From positions 1-53,834 of the forward strand of contig JAPOQD010000093.1 in assembly GCA_026710905.1 (NCBI GenBank): a stretch of 53,834 nt of DNA, in the 5' to 3' direction. Positions within the stretch are counted from its first letter, which is position 1; every line of letters starts with the position of its first letter. The stretch is from Halieaceae bacterium. Lineage in GTDB: Bacteria; Pseudomonadota; Gammaproteobacteria; Pseudomonadales; Halieaceae. The position numbers and the translations under genes are program-made. Below, piece after piece: positions 1 to 8,936 of the stretch. The notes under the pieces are model-generated. The model was given only the letters and a program-made list of their open reading frames with translations. It had not been told where the DNA came from and searched no databases.

Positions 1-2
1 AA

Positions 3-374
3 GGCCCCGAGGCGCTAAAGGGCGGCGAGCGCAACCAGGTGATGCTGCATGTGGACCTGAAAACCCTGCAGGAAAACAGCGGCGAGAATCAATGCCGACT
101 CGACCACGACAACTGGCTGCACCCGGACAGCGCCCGGCGTCTCTCCTGTGACGCCAGCCTGGTCACCGTGCTGGAGAACGAAAAGGGCGAAGTACTGAAC
201 ATCGGCCGCCGCAGCCGCATCATTCCACCCCACATCCACCGGTCCACAGCGACAATCAAGATGAGAACCCGTGTGACAATCCGATTTGTCGATCATATAT
301 CCATTAAAATGGCCGACAAAATTACTTGTGGTGCACCAATGAACGACAAACGGCCAATCGCTGGCCTCAAGTAG
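3..374 (+). pseudogene. DUF222/HNH endonuclease, truncated remnant
   Basis: An open frame enters from the window edge and reads as the end of a DUF222 (13E12-type) domain: a GERNQVMLHVD segment, then a CDASL segment, then GRRSRIIPP at about 215-235. In intact family members that last motif leads straight into a Cys/His-rich HNH nuclease domain. Here the reading turns into unrelated sequence after about position 240 and stops at 372-374, so the nuclease domain is missing. The 5' part lies outside the window. Inference: a broken copy whose 3' half was lost by deletion or insertion. The family call is fairly secure; the cause of the break is unknown. Confidence 0.65.
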
Positions 375-395
375 TTCTCGCCCCAGAGCGGATAC

Positions 396-1064
396 TCAAC
401 CAGGAGCCGCCTCCATTGCCGTATCCCCCTCACGGCCCTGGTCCGAAGGCGCGCCGGGATCATAGTAGTTTCGTTTCACATCGGCGAAGGCTTTGGCGGC
501 GATTCTCTGCGCCTCCGGGCCGGCCGGCAGGGGCGCATCGAGACGGAGCCGAATTCGCTTCTTGAAAGGCAGGAAACCGGTTTGCAGTAATGAAGCTCCC
601 TCGAGTTGCGCCTGGCCCGCCAGCCAGCGAATGCGTATACCCGTGACCATATATTCCTTACCTCCAAGATGGAGGTAGGTCACCGGGCCGGGTGGATGCC
701 GCATGGCGGACAGCTTCTGCGAACCGGAGGCGCGACCGCTGGCGGGCAGGGCGAACATATGGCTGGCCGTGCAAACTGGACAGGGTTCGCGGCCGGCGTT
801 TTCTCCACCGGCCGTGGTCACCAATACATTGAGCAGCGTGCGTTGCGGTCCGCCCTCTTCTCGGGACATGGTGACCGATCTGACCACCGCGTGCAGCAGT
901 GGCTGACCCTTGCCGTGCGCGGGATAGACGCCCCGGAAACGCTCCACCGGCGGCTGCGCGGAAATCTGCGCAAGCGGGAGACAGACCAGCAGCAACAGCA
1001 GCGCGACGCGCCACCACTGCTCCGGAAACGGACGTTTCCGCCCTACCCTGGCCATGTTGATCAT
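396..1064 (-). CDS. Secreted protein of unknown function
   Basis: A 222-aa protein with a clear Sec signal peptide: basic residues at about 6-12, a Leu-rich core at about 20-32 and a likely cleavage site after ISA near residue 36. The mature part is predicted exported, has a Cys-Pro-Val-Cys pair near residue 95 and ends in a charged, low-complexity tail. I recognise no family. Its ATG overlaps the stop of the upstream amidohydrolase gene (four shared bases, 1061-1064), so the two are probably translationally coupled. A second ATG nine bases downstream is an alternative start. Confidence 0.6.
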   Translation of the reverse strand: MINMARVGRKRPFPEQWWRVALLLLLVCLPLAQISAQPPVERFRGVYPAHGKGQPLLHAVVRSVTMSREEGGPQRTLLNVLVTTAGGENAGREPCPVCTASHMFALPASGRASGSQKLSAMRHPPGPVTYLHLGGKEYMVTGIRIRWLAGQAQLEGASLLQTGFLPFKKRIRLRLDAPLPAGPEAQRIAAKAFADVKRNYYDPGAPSDQGREGDTAMEAAPG

Positions 1065-2254
1065 GCCACCCTCGGCGTATTCAAAAAACGGGCATTATCC
1101 CGCAGGATTTTGCGCCGGTCCGCCACCCTGAACTTTTTCAGTTCTTTCACATAGTCCAAGGGCTGCGGCATACCCTCGATATGCGGCCAGTCGGAACCGA
1201 AAATTACCCGGTCAGCTCCCATGTATTCCACCACTTCGTGCACATCATCCTCCCAGAAGGGATTGATCCACACGTGCTGGAGGAACAGTTCACCGGGGTC
1301 TTCCCGGTAGTAGCCCGACGAGGCCATACGGTCTCGGGACTGGCGCAGCTTGCGAAACAGATCCGGCAGGTATTCAGCGCCATTTTCCACCGAGGCGATG
1401 CGCAAGTTGGAAAACCGCTCAAACAGTTTCGAGTAACTGAGCGTGATCAGGAAGTCGTAGGCTGCCCGCTCGATATTGAAGTGCTTGATATTGGGAGCAA
1501 AGCCCCCGGGAGTGAACGCGGATGAAAAGCCGTCGCGAACATAGCCATGCGTGGTATAGCCGGAATCCGCGGCGTGCACCACCAGAGTGATACCCGCCTC
1601 GTTCAGCCGCGCCCAGAACGGATCAAAGGCTGGGTCGGCCGGCGACAGTACACCGTCCTTCCTGGTCCAGATGGCTGCCGGGCGCATGCAAACCAGCGTC
1701 GCGCCCTGCTGCAGCGCCCCTTCCAGTTCCCCGCAGGCCCAGTCCACATCGCACAGAGATATATAGGGCGCACTGAAGATGGTGTTGCGATAATTGCAGC
1801 CCCAGTCCTCGTCCAGCCAGCGGTTGAAGGCCGTATACAGGGTGGTCACCGCTTCGGTATCGTGCTTGAGCAACTCTTCATACAGCACTCCCAGGGTCGG
1901 GAATAACCAGATTGCCTCAAGGCCCTGCTGTTGCAGTTTGGCCAGCCGCGCATCCCGGTTCATGTAGTAGTCGGGCAGCGGCTCACGCGCCTGCATGAGT
2001 TCGATGGCCTCCTGGCCCAGGGGGTTGCCGCGCAGGAAGTCGGAAATCGAACCGGGCAGGGCAATCGGATCCCAGGTCGGGTTTTTCACCGCCTTGGCCA
2101 GCTTGCCTCCCACCAGGTGATGCTGGCGGCCGTTGATGGTCGCCCACTGCACGCAGCGTTCCTGCATATTCGCCGGGACGTGGCGGGTAAAGGCATCCCG
2201 GGCTTCGTAATAATGATTATCCGCATCAAACGGGGAGTAGCCGAGTTCGCTCAT
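1061..2254 (-). CDS. Amidohydrolase family 2 (TIM-barrel metal-dependent hydrolase)
   Basis: A 397-aa protein of the amidohydrolase_2 group (ACMSD-like decarboxylases and hydrolases). Residues 10-17 read DADNHYYE, the position of the first metal-binding motif. A VVHAADSG stretch mid-protein supplies a likely metal-binding His, and FGSDWPHIEG near the C terminus carries the conserved metal-site Asp. Family length is usually 300-400 aa. Such proteins often sit in aromatic, steroid or terpenoid degradation clusters, where they hydrolyse or decarboxylate ring-cleavage products; the exact reaction here cannot be told. An AAGG-type ribosome site precedes the ATG. It forms an operon with the secreted protein downstream. 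Confidence 0.85.
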   Translation of the reverse strand: MSELGYSPFDADNHYYEARDAFTRHVPANMQERCVQWATINGRQHHLVGGKLAKAVKNPTWDPIALPGSISDFLRGNPLGQEAIELMQAREPLPDYYMNRDARLAKLQQQGLEAIWLFPTLGVLYEELLKHDTEAVTTLYTAFNRWLDEDWGCNYRNTIFSAPYISLCDVDWACGELEGALQQGATLVCMRPAAIWTRKDGVLSPADPAFDPFWARLNEAGITLVVHAADSGYTTHGYVRDGFSSAFTPGGFAPNIKHFNIERAAYDFLITLSYSKLFERFSNLRIASVENGAEYLPDLFRKLRQSRDRMASSGYYREDPGELFLQHVWINPFWEDDVHEVVEYMGADRVIFGSDWPHIEGMPQPLDYVKELKKFRVADRRKILRDNARFLNTPRVA

Positions 2255-2475
2255 GGCAAGACCTTCATGGGATCAATGATAATCAGCCTGTGCTCGACCG
2301 CCAATGACCGGGACGGCCACAAGCCATCGGCAATACATCACACCGGTCTCAGCAAGCGGCCGTGGACGAGTCCGCGCCCGCCAGTGACCGTTACGCGTCG
2401 TGGTTTTATGACTGTCCACTTTGCGCCGGACCCGTTGTTCAACGTTAGTGAAATATGCAGACACCCTCAACCAGG

Positions 2476-2964
2476 CTACCAGGCCCCCAGGATCGCTCCC
2501 ATCAGCACCAGTTGCAGCAGCATGTATCCCACATCTATGCCGTACAGCGGCAGGGGGTGGCGGGCAAACAGATAGTTGACGCCAAAGGTGGGCACGACAA
2601 AAGCCAGGCCCATCAACAGGCCGATACCGGCGCCATTCAGGGCTCCATCTCGCCATGGCATGTCGGCGAGCAAAACGAAATCGGCTACAGCGCCATTGCT
2701 GGCGCCATTCATGGCCTCCGCCTCCCATTGCACAGCATTGCCCATGATCAGGGACAGCATCGCCGCCAGGAAAAGATTCAGCACGAAGGTACTGCCGAAG
2801 ATCAGCAGCATATTGGAATTTGCAATCGTCTCGTCGCTCAGGTTCACCAGAGACTGCCACCTGGAACCGAACAGGGGGCCATACCAGATGCCACCAAGGG
2901 CAAAAGCAGCCAACGCGGCAACCACCACTGCGTACTCGTTGATGCTCATAACAAGAATATTCAT
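2476..2964 (-). CDS. DUF1761 family membrane protein
   Basis: A 162-aa inner-membrane protein with four likely transmembrane segments (about residues 8-30, 50-75, 105-130 and 140-160). The N-terminal pattern, with GGIWYGPLFGSRW after the first helix, is typical of DUF1761, whose function is unknown. An AGGAG ribosome site lies about ten bases before the ATG. It is on the same strand as the epimerase gene 97 bases upstream and the amidohydrolase 221 bases downstream, so it could be part of one transcript. The 221-base gap to the amidohydrolase holds no gene I can support. Confidence 0.75.
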   Translation of the reverse strand: MNILVMSINEYAVVVAALAAFALGGIWYGPLFGSRWQSLVNLSDETIANSNMLLIFGSTFVLNLFLAAMLSLIMGNAVQWEAEAMNGASNGAVADFVLLADMPWRDGALNGAGIGLLMGLAFVVPTFGVNYLFARHPLPLYGIDVGYMLLQLVLMGAILGAW

Positions 2965-3061
2965 GCCTGCTTTTCTCCTGAAGCGGGACTCCCGCTATCT
3001 GCCAAAACCTGTTCAGACCCGGCGCCGCACCAAGCCGGCTGCACCGCTGGCCAGCGCAGAA

Positions 3062-4057
3062 TCAGACATAACCGTTGCCGCGGAACCACTCCACCGAATC
3101 CCGAACCGCCACCTCAATCGGGGTTTGCGGCAAGCCCAGTTCTTCAATCGCCTTAGCCGGGTCAACGTAACACTCCTGCAGGGAAAACAGCGTATTCTTG
3201 TAGGTTGTCATCGGGGCCTTGCCGGTAATCCTGGAGATAAACTCCATAATACTCGCCACCCGCAGCATGGTTCCGGCGGAGACCTGTTTCCGCCCGGCCC
3301 CTGCAACCCCGGCGACACGCCCCACCATCTGCAAAAACTGCTGAGATTTCATGTTGCCCTCCCGGTTGGCCAGGATATAGGACTCGCCGATGCGCCCTTT
3401 CTCCATCGCCAGCACATGGCCCCTGGCCACATCCCGCACATCCACGGCGCAGATTCCGCCTTCCCAGTAATTTTTCATCTTGCCGCGCAGGGTGGAAACA
3501 ATAACGGAGCCGGTGGGCGTGGGCATGCGGTCACCCGGGCCAAACGGCAAACCGGGCAGGACCAGGGTGGCCGGAAGCCCGTCGTGGCACAGACCCTTCA
3601 CCACATGGTGACTCATGAACTTGGAAAGAATATAGTCAGAGCCAAAGGCCCAGCTGTTGAAAGGTGTTTTTTCATTCGCCAGTTGGCCTTTTTCCGCCAC
3701 TCCGATGGCTGCTACGGAACTGGTATAGACAATTTTTTCCACACCGGCCTCGCGGGCGGCATCCATCATGTGGCGGGCGCCATCGACATTGATCCTGTAA
3801 TGCAGGTTCGGGTCTTTGGTCCACACCGCGAACAGGGCCGCCAGGTGGTAGAGCCGGGCGCAGCCAGCTACCGCCCGGCGCAGGGAGGGCGGGTCCAGCA
3901 AGTTGCCCTCAACGATCTCGACCTCGAGGCCCTGTAACGGCGAGCGATCCTCCCCCGGCATTACCATGACGCGGACATCATCGCCCTGCTCCACACAGAG
4001 CCGAACTACGTGATTGCCGATAAAACCGGTGCCTCCGGTGACCAGAACCTTAGCCAT
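3062..4057 (-). CDS. NAD(P)-dependent epimerase/dehydratase, extended SDR
   Basis: A 331-aa extended short-chain dehydrogenase. The dinucleotide-binding motif GGTGFIG is at residues 8-14, followed by a beta-strand/Asp pattern, TSS at 112-114 and the catalytic pair Tyr142/Lys146 (YILSK). It most resembles the dihydroflavonol reductase / hopanoid-associated HpnA / 3-beta-hydroxysteroid dehydrogenase branch that oxidises or reduces a hydroxyl on a sugar, steroid or lipid. A GGAG ribosome site precedes the ATG. With the neighbouring catabolic genes, a role on an alicyclic alcohol or ketone is plausible but not shown. Confidence 0.8.
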   Translation of the reverse strand: MAKVLVTGGTGFIGNHVVRLCVEQGDDVRVMVMPGEDRSPLQGLEVEIVEGNLLDPPSLRRAVAGCARLYHLAALFAVWTKDPNLHYRINVDGARHMMDAAREAGVEKIVYTSSVAAIGVAEKGQLANEKTPFNSWAFGSDYILSKFMSHHVVKGLCHDGLPATLVLPGLPFGPGDRMPTPTGSVIVSTLRGKMKNYWEGGICAVDVRDVARGHVLAMEKGRIGESYILANREGNMKSQQFLQMVGRVAGVAGAGRKQVSAGTMLRVASIMEFISRITGKAPMTTYKNTLFSLQECYVDPAKAIEELGLPQTPIEVAVRDSVEWFRGNGYV

Positions 4058-4105
4058 GATTTACTCCAGAATTTTCCTAGGGGTGATAATAGCAGCGCCC
4101 GGCCG

Positions 4106-4349
4106 CAGCCGGTACAACTCAGGGGACCCGCAGACAGGCGGCGGGCTCTGTGCCCGAAGGGTGCGCCATGGCGAGCCCTTAAAAAAAGGGGTCAGAGCCC
4201 TTTAATCCAATCCCAAGCGAAAGGCCCCGCCGAGTAACCGAAGGGATTAAAGGGATGGATTGGATTAAAGGGGTCTGACCCCTTTTTTACAGACCCCTTT
4301 TTTACAGCCGGTACAACTCAGGGGACCCGCAGACAGGCGGTGGGCTCTG
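4106..4349. repeat. 45-bp direct repeats flanking REP element A1
   Basis: The stretch 4106-4150 (starting CAGCCGGTACAACTCAGGGG) recurs at 4305-4349 with a single C/T difference, 199 bases apart. Between the two copies lies the long REP-like hairpin A1. The whole 330-base gap between the epimerase and the acyl-CoA dehydrogenase genes is filled by these repeats, and I see no gene in it. Confidence 0.85.
4181..4288. repeat. REP-like palindromic element A1 (GGGGTCAGAGCCC family)
   Basis: A near-perfect long hairpin. The left arm AAAAAAGGGGTCAGA plus CCCTTTAATCCAATCC pairs with GGATTGGATTAAAGGGG and TCTGACCCCTTTTTT on the right, giving a stem of about 32 bp. The loop contains GAAAGGCCCCGCCGAGTAACC, which recurs inverted at 16317-16410. 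The T-run on each side could also make it work as a terminator. REP-like units of this kind are often mobilised by RAYT/Y1 transposases; none is in the window. Confidence 0.85.
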
Positions 4350-4388
4350 ACCCCTTTTTTGACCCCGTTTCACATACGCCTGGTCCGG

Positions 4389-5561
4389 TCATCGCGGCAT
4401 GCCGAGGCCACGCTCAGCGATGATGTTGCGCATGATCTCGTTGGTCCCCGCCGAGATCGTGTAGTCATAGGTACTCAAGTAGTCGAACAGGGAAGTTTCC
4501 TCGATCTGCTCATCACCTGGCGGCCCCTGGAACCTGCGTTGCCCACCAATACCGGTAATTCGAAGGCGCAGCGCGGCGAATTTCTGGCGCAGTTCACTCA
4601 AGATAAGCTTTACATAAGCCGGCAACACGTAGCTTGCATCATGTGAATGCGCGCTTTCTTCCAGCAATTGACGGATCATGCGGCGCAGGGCCTGCATTTG
4701 CCCAAAGAGATGCATGAACTCACGGCGTAGTTGGTCGTCCTTCAACCAGGCCGCTTCAGCTTCCACGGCTTTGCGGTAAAACGCCTCAACTCCAAAACGC
4801 AACTGTTCGGCCATGGTGTAGCCCAGGACTCCCCGCTCAGAGGCAAGCGTTGACTGCGCCACCTGCCAGCCCTGCCCTTCCTCGCCGATTCTGTCCGTTA
4901 CAGGAATGCGCACGTCGGTCAGGAAAAGTTCGGCAAACTCACTTTGGCCGTTGATCTGCCTGATAGGCAGTACCTCCACTCCAGGTGTGTGCATGTCCAT
5001 GATAAAAAAACTGATTCCGGCATGCTTCTTGACGTTAGGGTCGGTACGGGCAAGCAGGATGCAGTAATCCGCATACATCGAAAATGACGACCAGACCTTT
5101 TGTCCATTGACGATATACTCATCACCCTCGCGCACCGCCCTGGTCCGCAAAGATGCAAGATCGGAGCCCGCCCCTGGTTCGGAAAAGCCCTGGCACCAGA
5201 CATCGCCTGCACCCACCCCGGGCAGGTAGCGATCCTTTTGCTCTTTCGAACCCCATGCCAACAGGGTTGCCGGTATGTGATTCAGGGACACCGTATACAT
5301 ATTCAGACCGGGAGCATCGGCGCGGGCCATTTCATCCGCGATGACCACCTGGTGCCACAGACTCAAGTCCGCTCCGCCATATTCGACCGGCCAATGAGGC
5401 GTGGCAATGCCGGCCCTGGAAAATTGGTCCATCCACCAGCGCTGGAACCCTGGGTAGTCTTTGTTGGATTTCTCCCGCCAGTCCACGGGGAGTGTCTGTT
5501 TAATCCACTGACGTACCGCCTCACGGAATGCATTGAGATCGTGCTTGTGCTCAAGAATCAA
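4389..5561 (-). CDS. Acyl-CoA dehydrogenase, catalytic-type subunit
   Basis: A 390-aa acyl-CoA dehydrogenase that would oxidise an acyl-CoA thioester at the alpha-beta bond with FAD. GFSEPGAGSDLA (125-136) and the following VNGQKVWSS are FAD/substrate-site motifs. The C terminus has TISAGTNEIMRNIIAERGLG. The MCAD-type catalytic Glu at the EGT position is Ala here, but Glu242 in LASERG aligns with the isovaleryl-CoA-dehydrogenase/FadE-type catalytic Glu. The start is a TTG overlapping the stop of the partner subunit at 5558-5561, with GGAG about eight bases upstream. The pair resembles the heteromeric alpha2beta2 FadE enzymes of steroid side-chain degradation. Confidence 0.85.
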   Translation of the reverse strand: MILEHKHDLNAFREAVRQWIKQTLPVDWREKSNKDYPGFQRWWMDQFSRAGIATPHWPVEYGGADLSLWHQVVIADEMARADAPGLNMYTVSLNHIPATLLAWGSKEQKDRYLPGVGAGDVWCQGFSEPGAGSDLASLRTRAVREGDEYIVNGQKVWSSFSMYADYCILLARTDPNVKKHAGISFFIMDMHTPGVEVLPIRQINGQSEFAELFLTDVRIPVTDRIGEEGQGWQVAQSTLASERGVLGYTMAEQLRFGVEAFYRKAVEAEAAWLKDDQLRREFMHLFGQMQALRRMIRQLLEESAHSHDASYVLPAYVKLILSELRQKFAALRLRITGIGGQRRFQGPPGDEQIEETSLFDYLSTYDYTISAGTNEIMRNIIAERGLGMPR

Positions 5562-6697
5562 AGTGGTAACTCCAAAGTGGATCGACCGTCCCGCATGCTG
5601 CGGGCCAACTCCCTGGCCGCAGTGTCCAGATTGACTTCGTTGCTATCGCCCATCGCACAATTCAACTGGGCGCGCTTGAGGTGGAGATGACAGTCGAATT
5701 CCCAGGTATATCCGACACCGCCATGGAGCTGAAGGCAATCCCCGGCGATACTCGCATAGGAGCTCGAGGCCGTTGCCTTTGCCAGAGCGCTCCACATAAG
5801 TGCATCAGGCTGATCGTCCGCGGCGCAATCCAGCGCCTGGGCCAACAGGTGACGCGAGGTTTCGAGTTCGGCCTTATGGTTGACGATACGGTGCTTGAGG
5901 GCCTGAAAGGAGGCCAGCGGACGATCGAACTGGATACGCTCCTTGAGAAAAACCACGGTCTGGTCAAGAATGGTTTCTGCTCCTCCGATGCTGTCACACG
6001 CAAGTGCGATTCCCAGATGCCGGGCCAGGGATGTGGATGCCTGGCGTAGCTCGGTAATGACGCCGGCGACCGGCGCGCCGTTGCAATCGAGCCTGCAGAT
6101 TTGCCGAGTCACATCCCAGATAGCCTCCTTTTTCAGGCTCGCCGAGTTGCCGTCGACCGCAATAATCGCCCAGGCATCACTGCCATCCGTGCCGCGGAAC
6201 GGGGCGATGGCCAAGCCCGCCGACACATCCCCCAGCAGAAAGGCTTCGCTGCCAGTTAATTCACCATCACTCATGACCAGCCCGCCGGCGCGCCGTGTCG
6301 GTGTAGCGGGAACCGCCACGCTCAGGTCACCGGCGGCAATGAGTGGCAAATAGTCCAGCTTATGGTTTTCCTCGGCATGCGCCAGCAACCATTGGGCGGC
6401 GCAGAGTGTGGCGATGTAAGGTCCGGGAGCAAGCCTGCTGCCCAACTCCGCATGCAGCATACCCAGGCCGGCAACGCCTAAATCGAGACCGCCATACTGC
6501 TCCGGCAAACCGAGCGCCAACCAGCCGAGTTCCCCGACTTGTTCCCAGAGTTGCTGGGCAAGATCGTTCTTGCCGTCGACAAAGCCATGCAAGGTAAGGC
6601 TGTCGCATTCCCGCCCAAGCACATCGGCGATGTTCTGCCGAAAGGCCTCGGTCTCATGATTCTGGCCGCTCACAATTGCATTTCTCTTTTCAATCAC
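5558..6697 (-). CDS. Acyl-CoA dehydrogenase-like partner subunit
   Basis: A 379-aa acyl-CoA dehydrogenase fold protein. It has the EQYGGLDLG motif of the N-terminal helical domain, FDRPLASFQALKH in the C-terminal domain and LQLHGGVGYTWEFD near the end, but lacks the Glu seen at the catalytic site of its neighbour. That fits the non-catalytic partner in alpha2beta2 acyl-CoA dehydrogenases. The likely start is the GTG at 6697; no strong ribosome site is visible. It overlaps the downstream subunit by four bases, so the two are probably made in equal amounts. The 155 bases up to the E2 gene hold nothing I can identify. Confidence 0.82.
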   Translation of the reverse strand: MIEKRNAIVSGQNHETEAFRQNIADVLGRECDSLTLHGFVDGKNDLAQQLWEQVGELGWLALGLPEQYGGLDLGVAGLGMLHAELGSRLAPGPYIATLCAAQWLLAHAEENHKLDYLPLIAAGDLSVAVPATPTRRAGGLVMSDGELTGSEAFLLGDVSAGLAIAPFRGTDGSDAWAIIAVDGNSASLKKEAIWDVTRQICRLDCNGAPVAGVITELRQASTSLARHLGIALACDSIGGAETILDQTVVFLKERIQFDRPLASFQALKHRIVNHKAELETSRHLLAQALDCAADDQPDALMWSALAKATASSSYASIAGDCLQLHGGVGYTWEFDCHLHLKRAQLNCAMGDSNEVNLDTAARELARSMRDGRSTLELPL

Positions 6698-6852
6698 TCA
6701 TGCCTGTCGTTCGGGCAGTAGACCGCACGGCTCATGGCCCGGGCTGGCGCAAAGCTGGCCGTCGCGAAACGGGTAGTGTGAGCGTGCAGCGAAAGAAACC
6801 CAAAACCACCGGCATGTGCGACTGCAGCCACCTGGCCATGCAGTGAATCAGA

Positions 6853-7626
6853 CTAGGCGCACAGGACGGCCGGGTCCGCCAGTTGATCCCCAATATACTG
6901 TGTAAACCGTGCCGCATCGGCACCGTTAATCACCCGGTGGTCATAGCTGAGAGACACCGGCAGCATCAGCCTCCAGTCGATCCCTTCGCCCTTGCGCCGA
7001 GGTACCGATTGCGCTCGCGAAATACCCAGTATCGCCACTTCGGGCGCATTGATAATCGGCGTGAAAGCGGTGCCGCCAATACCTCCCAGGGAACTGACGG
7101 TAAAGCAGCCTCCACTCATTTCAGCCATGCTCAATCCCTTTTCACGAGCTTTGGAACCGAGTCTGAGTATTTCCTCCGCCAGTTCGGCAACACTTTTCTT
7201 GTCACAATCTCGGATAACCGCAACCAACAGCCCGCGCGGCGTGTCTACGGCCATGCCGATATGAAAGTACTTCTTCAAAATCAACTGCTCGCCCGAGGCA
7301 TCCAGCGAGGCATTGAATTGCGGGAATTTTTTTAGGCCCGCCACAATCGCCTTGATCTGATAAACCAGTGGGGTGATTTTTACCTTCGGAGTCTGCGCCG
7401 AAAAAGTCTTGCGATGACTCTCTGTTTCCGTGATATCCAGTTGATCATGATGCGTAACGTGAGGAATCATCAGCCAGTTGCGGTGAAGATACGAAGCCGT
7501 GTACTTTTGTATTCGAGAAAGTTTGCTGATTTCAACTTCACCGAACTCGGTAAAATCGACCTCGGGCCACGGTGGCAGTCCCGCCCCTATTGGCGCCCCA
7601 CCTGATGCTGAGTTCGAGTCTGTCAT
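6853..7626 (-). CDS. 2-oxoacid dehydrogenase E2 core (AceF-type), no lipoyl or PSBD domain
   Basis: A 257-aa acyltransferase catalytic domain. It begins at PPWPEVDFTEFGEVE, matching the point in AceF where the catalytic core follows the linker, and continues through RNWLMIPHVTHHDQLDITE to the active-site motif DHRVING (His230, Asn234). The Asn variant is the Pseudomonas/Azotobacter AceF form. No lipoyl or peripheral-subunit-binding domain precedes it, whereas family members normally carry one to three lipoyl domains and a PSBD. The missing lipoyl domain is encoded separately just upstream. It should transfer the acyl group from lipoamide to CoA. There is no E3 gene nearby, so a housekeeping E3 would be needed. 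Confidence 0.88.
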   Translation of the reverse strand: MTDSNSASGGAPIGAGLPPWPEVDFTEFGEVEISKLSRIQKYTASYLHRNWLMIPHVTHHDQLDITETESHRKTFSAQTPKVKITPLVYQIKAIVAGLKKFPQFNASLDASGEQLILKKYFHIGMAVDTPRGLLVAVIRDCDKKSVAELAEEILRLGSKAREKGLSMAEMSGGCFTVSSLGGIGGTAFTPIINAPEVAILGISRAQSVPRRKGEGIDWRLMLPVSLSYDHRVINGADAARFTQYIGDQLADPAVLCA

Positions 7627-7655
7627 CGCCGACCGTGAATTACCTTCCGTCCACG

Positions 7656-7886
7656 CTACTCTATGGTGCCCAGGATCGTGCCCACCTCGCGTTCTTCACC
7701 GGCTTCGACAAGAATTTTCAATACCCCCGATGCGGGCGAATCGATCTCCTCGGTCGATTTTTCGCTTTCCATGACAAACAAGGGCTCCCCCTTTCTGACT
7801 TCGCCGCCATCGGAGACCAGCCATTCGCTTACAATAGCTTCACCAACCGAGAATCCCAACTTCGGCAAAATTACATCAGTAGTCAT
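7656..7886 (-). CDS. Free-standing lipoyl-domain (biotinyl/lipoyl carrier) protein
   Basis: A complete single lipoyl domain of 76 aa. The modified Lys is Lys43 in FVMESEKSTEEIDSP, and the domain starts with VILPKLGFSVGEA and ends with a second Gly-rich turn. In most complexes this domain is fused to E2; here it is a separate gene lying 29 bases before the bare E2 core and 50 bases after E1 beta. It should act as the swinging arm passing acyl groups between E1 and E2. The ATG at 7886 is chosen; an in-frame GTG at 7895 is possible. Confidence 0.88.
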   Translation of the reverse strand: MTTDVILPKLGFSVGEAIVSEWLVSDGGEVRKGEPLFVMESEKSTEEIDSPASGVLKILVEAGEEREVGTILGTIE

Positions 7887-7936
7887 CTTCCACACCCCAC
7901 AAAAAATCGACGCCAGCGAATTCTGACAGGCAAGCC

Positions 7937-8932
7937 TCAGACCAGAATTTGTCGAATTGCCGATTCAATTCGCGTCTGATCAGGGCAGAATGCCGTTTCC
8001 AATTCCTTGGAAAATGGCACCGGACAGTCAGCCGAAGCCAACCGTATCACTGGAGCGGCAAGTTGGCCAAACAGTTCTTCCTGGATACGCGCCGCCAACT
8101 CCGCGCCAATTCCGCAGTTTCTGACCGCCTCATGCACCACAATGGCGCGGCGCGTTTTGGCCACTGATCCCATTACAGTATCAGAATCCAGCGGTGAGAC
8201 GGTTCTCAGGTCAATCACTTCAACGGATACGCCTTCGCCGCGTAATGTATCGGCGGCGGCAAGTACATCATCCATCAGCCGCGAGTACCCAATAAGCGTA
8301 ACATCGGTTCCTTCGCGCAGTACCGCCGCTTTACCCAGGGGGATTCTCAGGCCCCGTTGGGGCGGGTCCCCAGCTGCCCAGTACGAGGGCAAGTTCTCTA
8401 TAAAAAGACAGGGATCATCGTCCTCAATGCAGGAAAGCATCAATCCATACGCATCGGCCGGACAGGACGGTGCGACAACCTTGAGCCCAGCCACATGGGC
8501 AAACCACGCCTCAAGATAATCCGCATGTTGACCGCCAGTACCGAGTCCCACCCCGGTCATGGTGCGAATGGTGAGTGGAACCTGGGTCTGTCCGCCAGAC
8601 ATGAAGCGTAGTTTGGCCGCGTGATTGACTATCATGTCCATCGCCACGGTGGTGAAATTCATCAGCATGATTTCAGCCACCGGCCGCATCCCCGCAATTG
8701 CAGCCCCGATCGCCGCACCGATGATTGCCTGCTCGGAAATCGGTGTTGTTCGCACCCGGGAAGTGCCAAAACGACTGGAAAGTCCCTTGGTAACGCCCAT
8801 CACGCCGCCATCTTCCTCATCCGCAATATCTTCACCCAGAAGGAAAACGTTGTCGTGCTCCTCCATGGCGTCGGCCAGGGCCATGTTAATTGCCTGAACG
8901 GTATTGATTGGCTTTGAACTATCTGCGCTCAC
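7937..8932 (-). CDS. 2-oxoacid dehydrogenase E1 component, beta subunit
   Basis: A 331-aa transketolase-like E1 beta subunit (AcoB/PdhB/BkdA2 family). Early motifs are NMALADAMEEHDNVFLLGED and the family-typical TPISEQAIIGAAIGAA, followed by the C-terminal transketolase fold with VEVIDLRTVSPLD. The open frame extends upstream into the E1 alpha gene, but the GTG at 8932 with a GAGGTGAG ribosome site about five bases before it is the likely start, six bases after the E1 alpha stop. With E1 alpha it forms the ThDP-dependent heterotetramer that decarboxylates a 2-oxoacid or cleaves a diketone such as acetoin. Confidence 0.88.
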   Translation of the reverse strand: MSADSSKPINTVQAINMALADAMEEHDNVFLLGEDIADEEDGGVMGVTKGLSSRFGTSRVRTTPISEQAIIGAAIGAAIAGMRPVAEIMLMNFTTVAMDMIVNHAAKLRFMSGGQTQVPLTIRTMTGVGLGTGGQHADYLEAWFAHVAGLKVVAPSCPADAYGLMLSCIEDDDPCLFIENLPSYWAAGDPPQRGLRIPLGKAAVLREGTDVTLIGYSRLMDDVLAAADTLRGEGVSVEVIDLRTVSPLDSDTVMGSVAKTRRAIVVHEAVRNCGIGAELAARIQEELFGQLAAPVIRLASADCPVPFSKELETAFCPDQTRIESAIRQILV

Positions 8933-8936
8933 GTTC

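Noticed and set aside
2273-2860. 195-codon minus-strand frame overlapping the DUF1761 gene
   Set aside because: Out of frame with the supported membrane protein and Arg/Gln-rich without domain.
2576-3937. 453-codon plus-strand frame across the DUF1761 and epimerase genes
   Set aside because: It runs through two genes and their gap on the other strand and has no recognisable domain.
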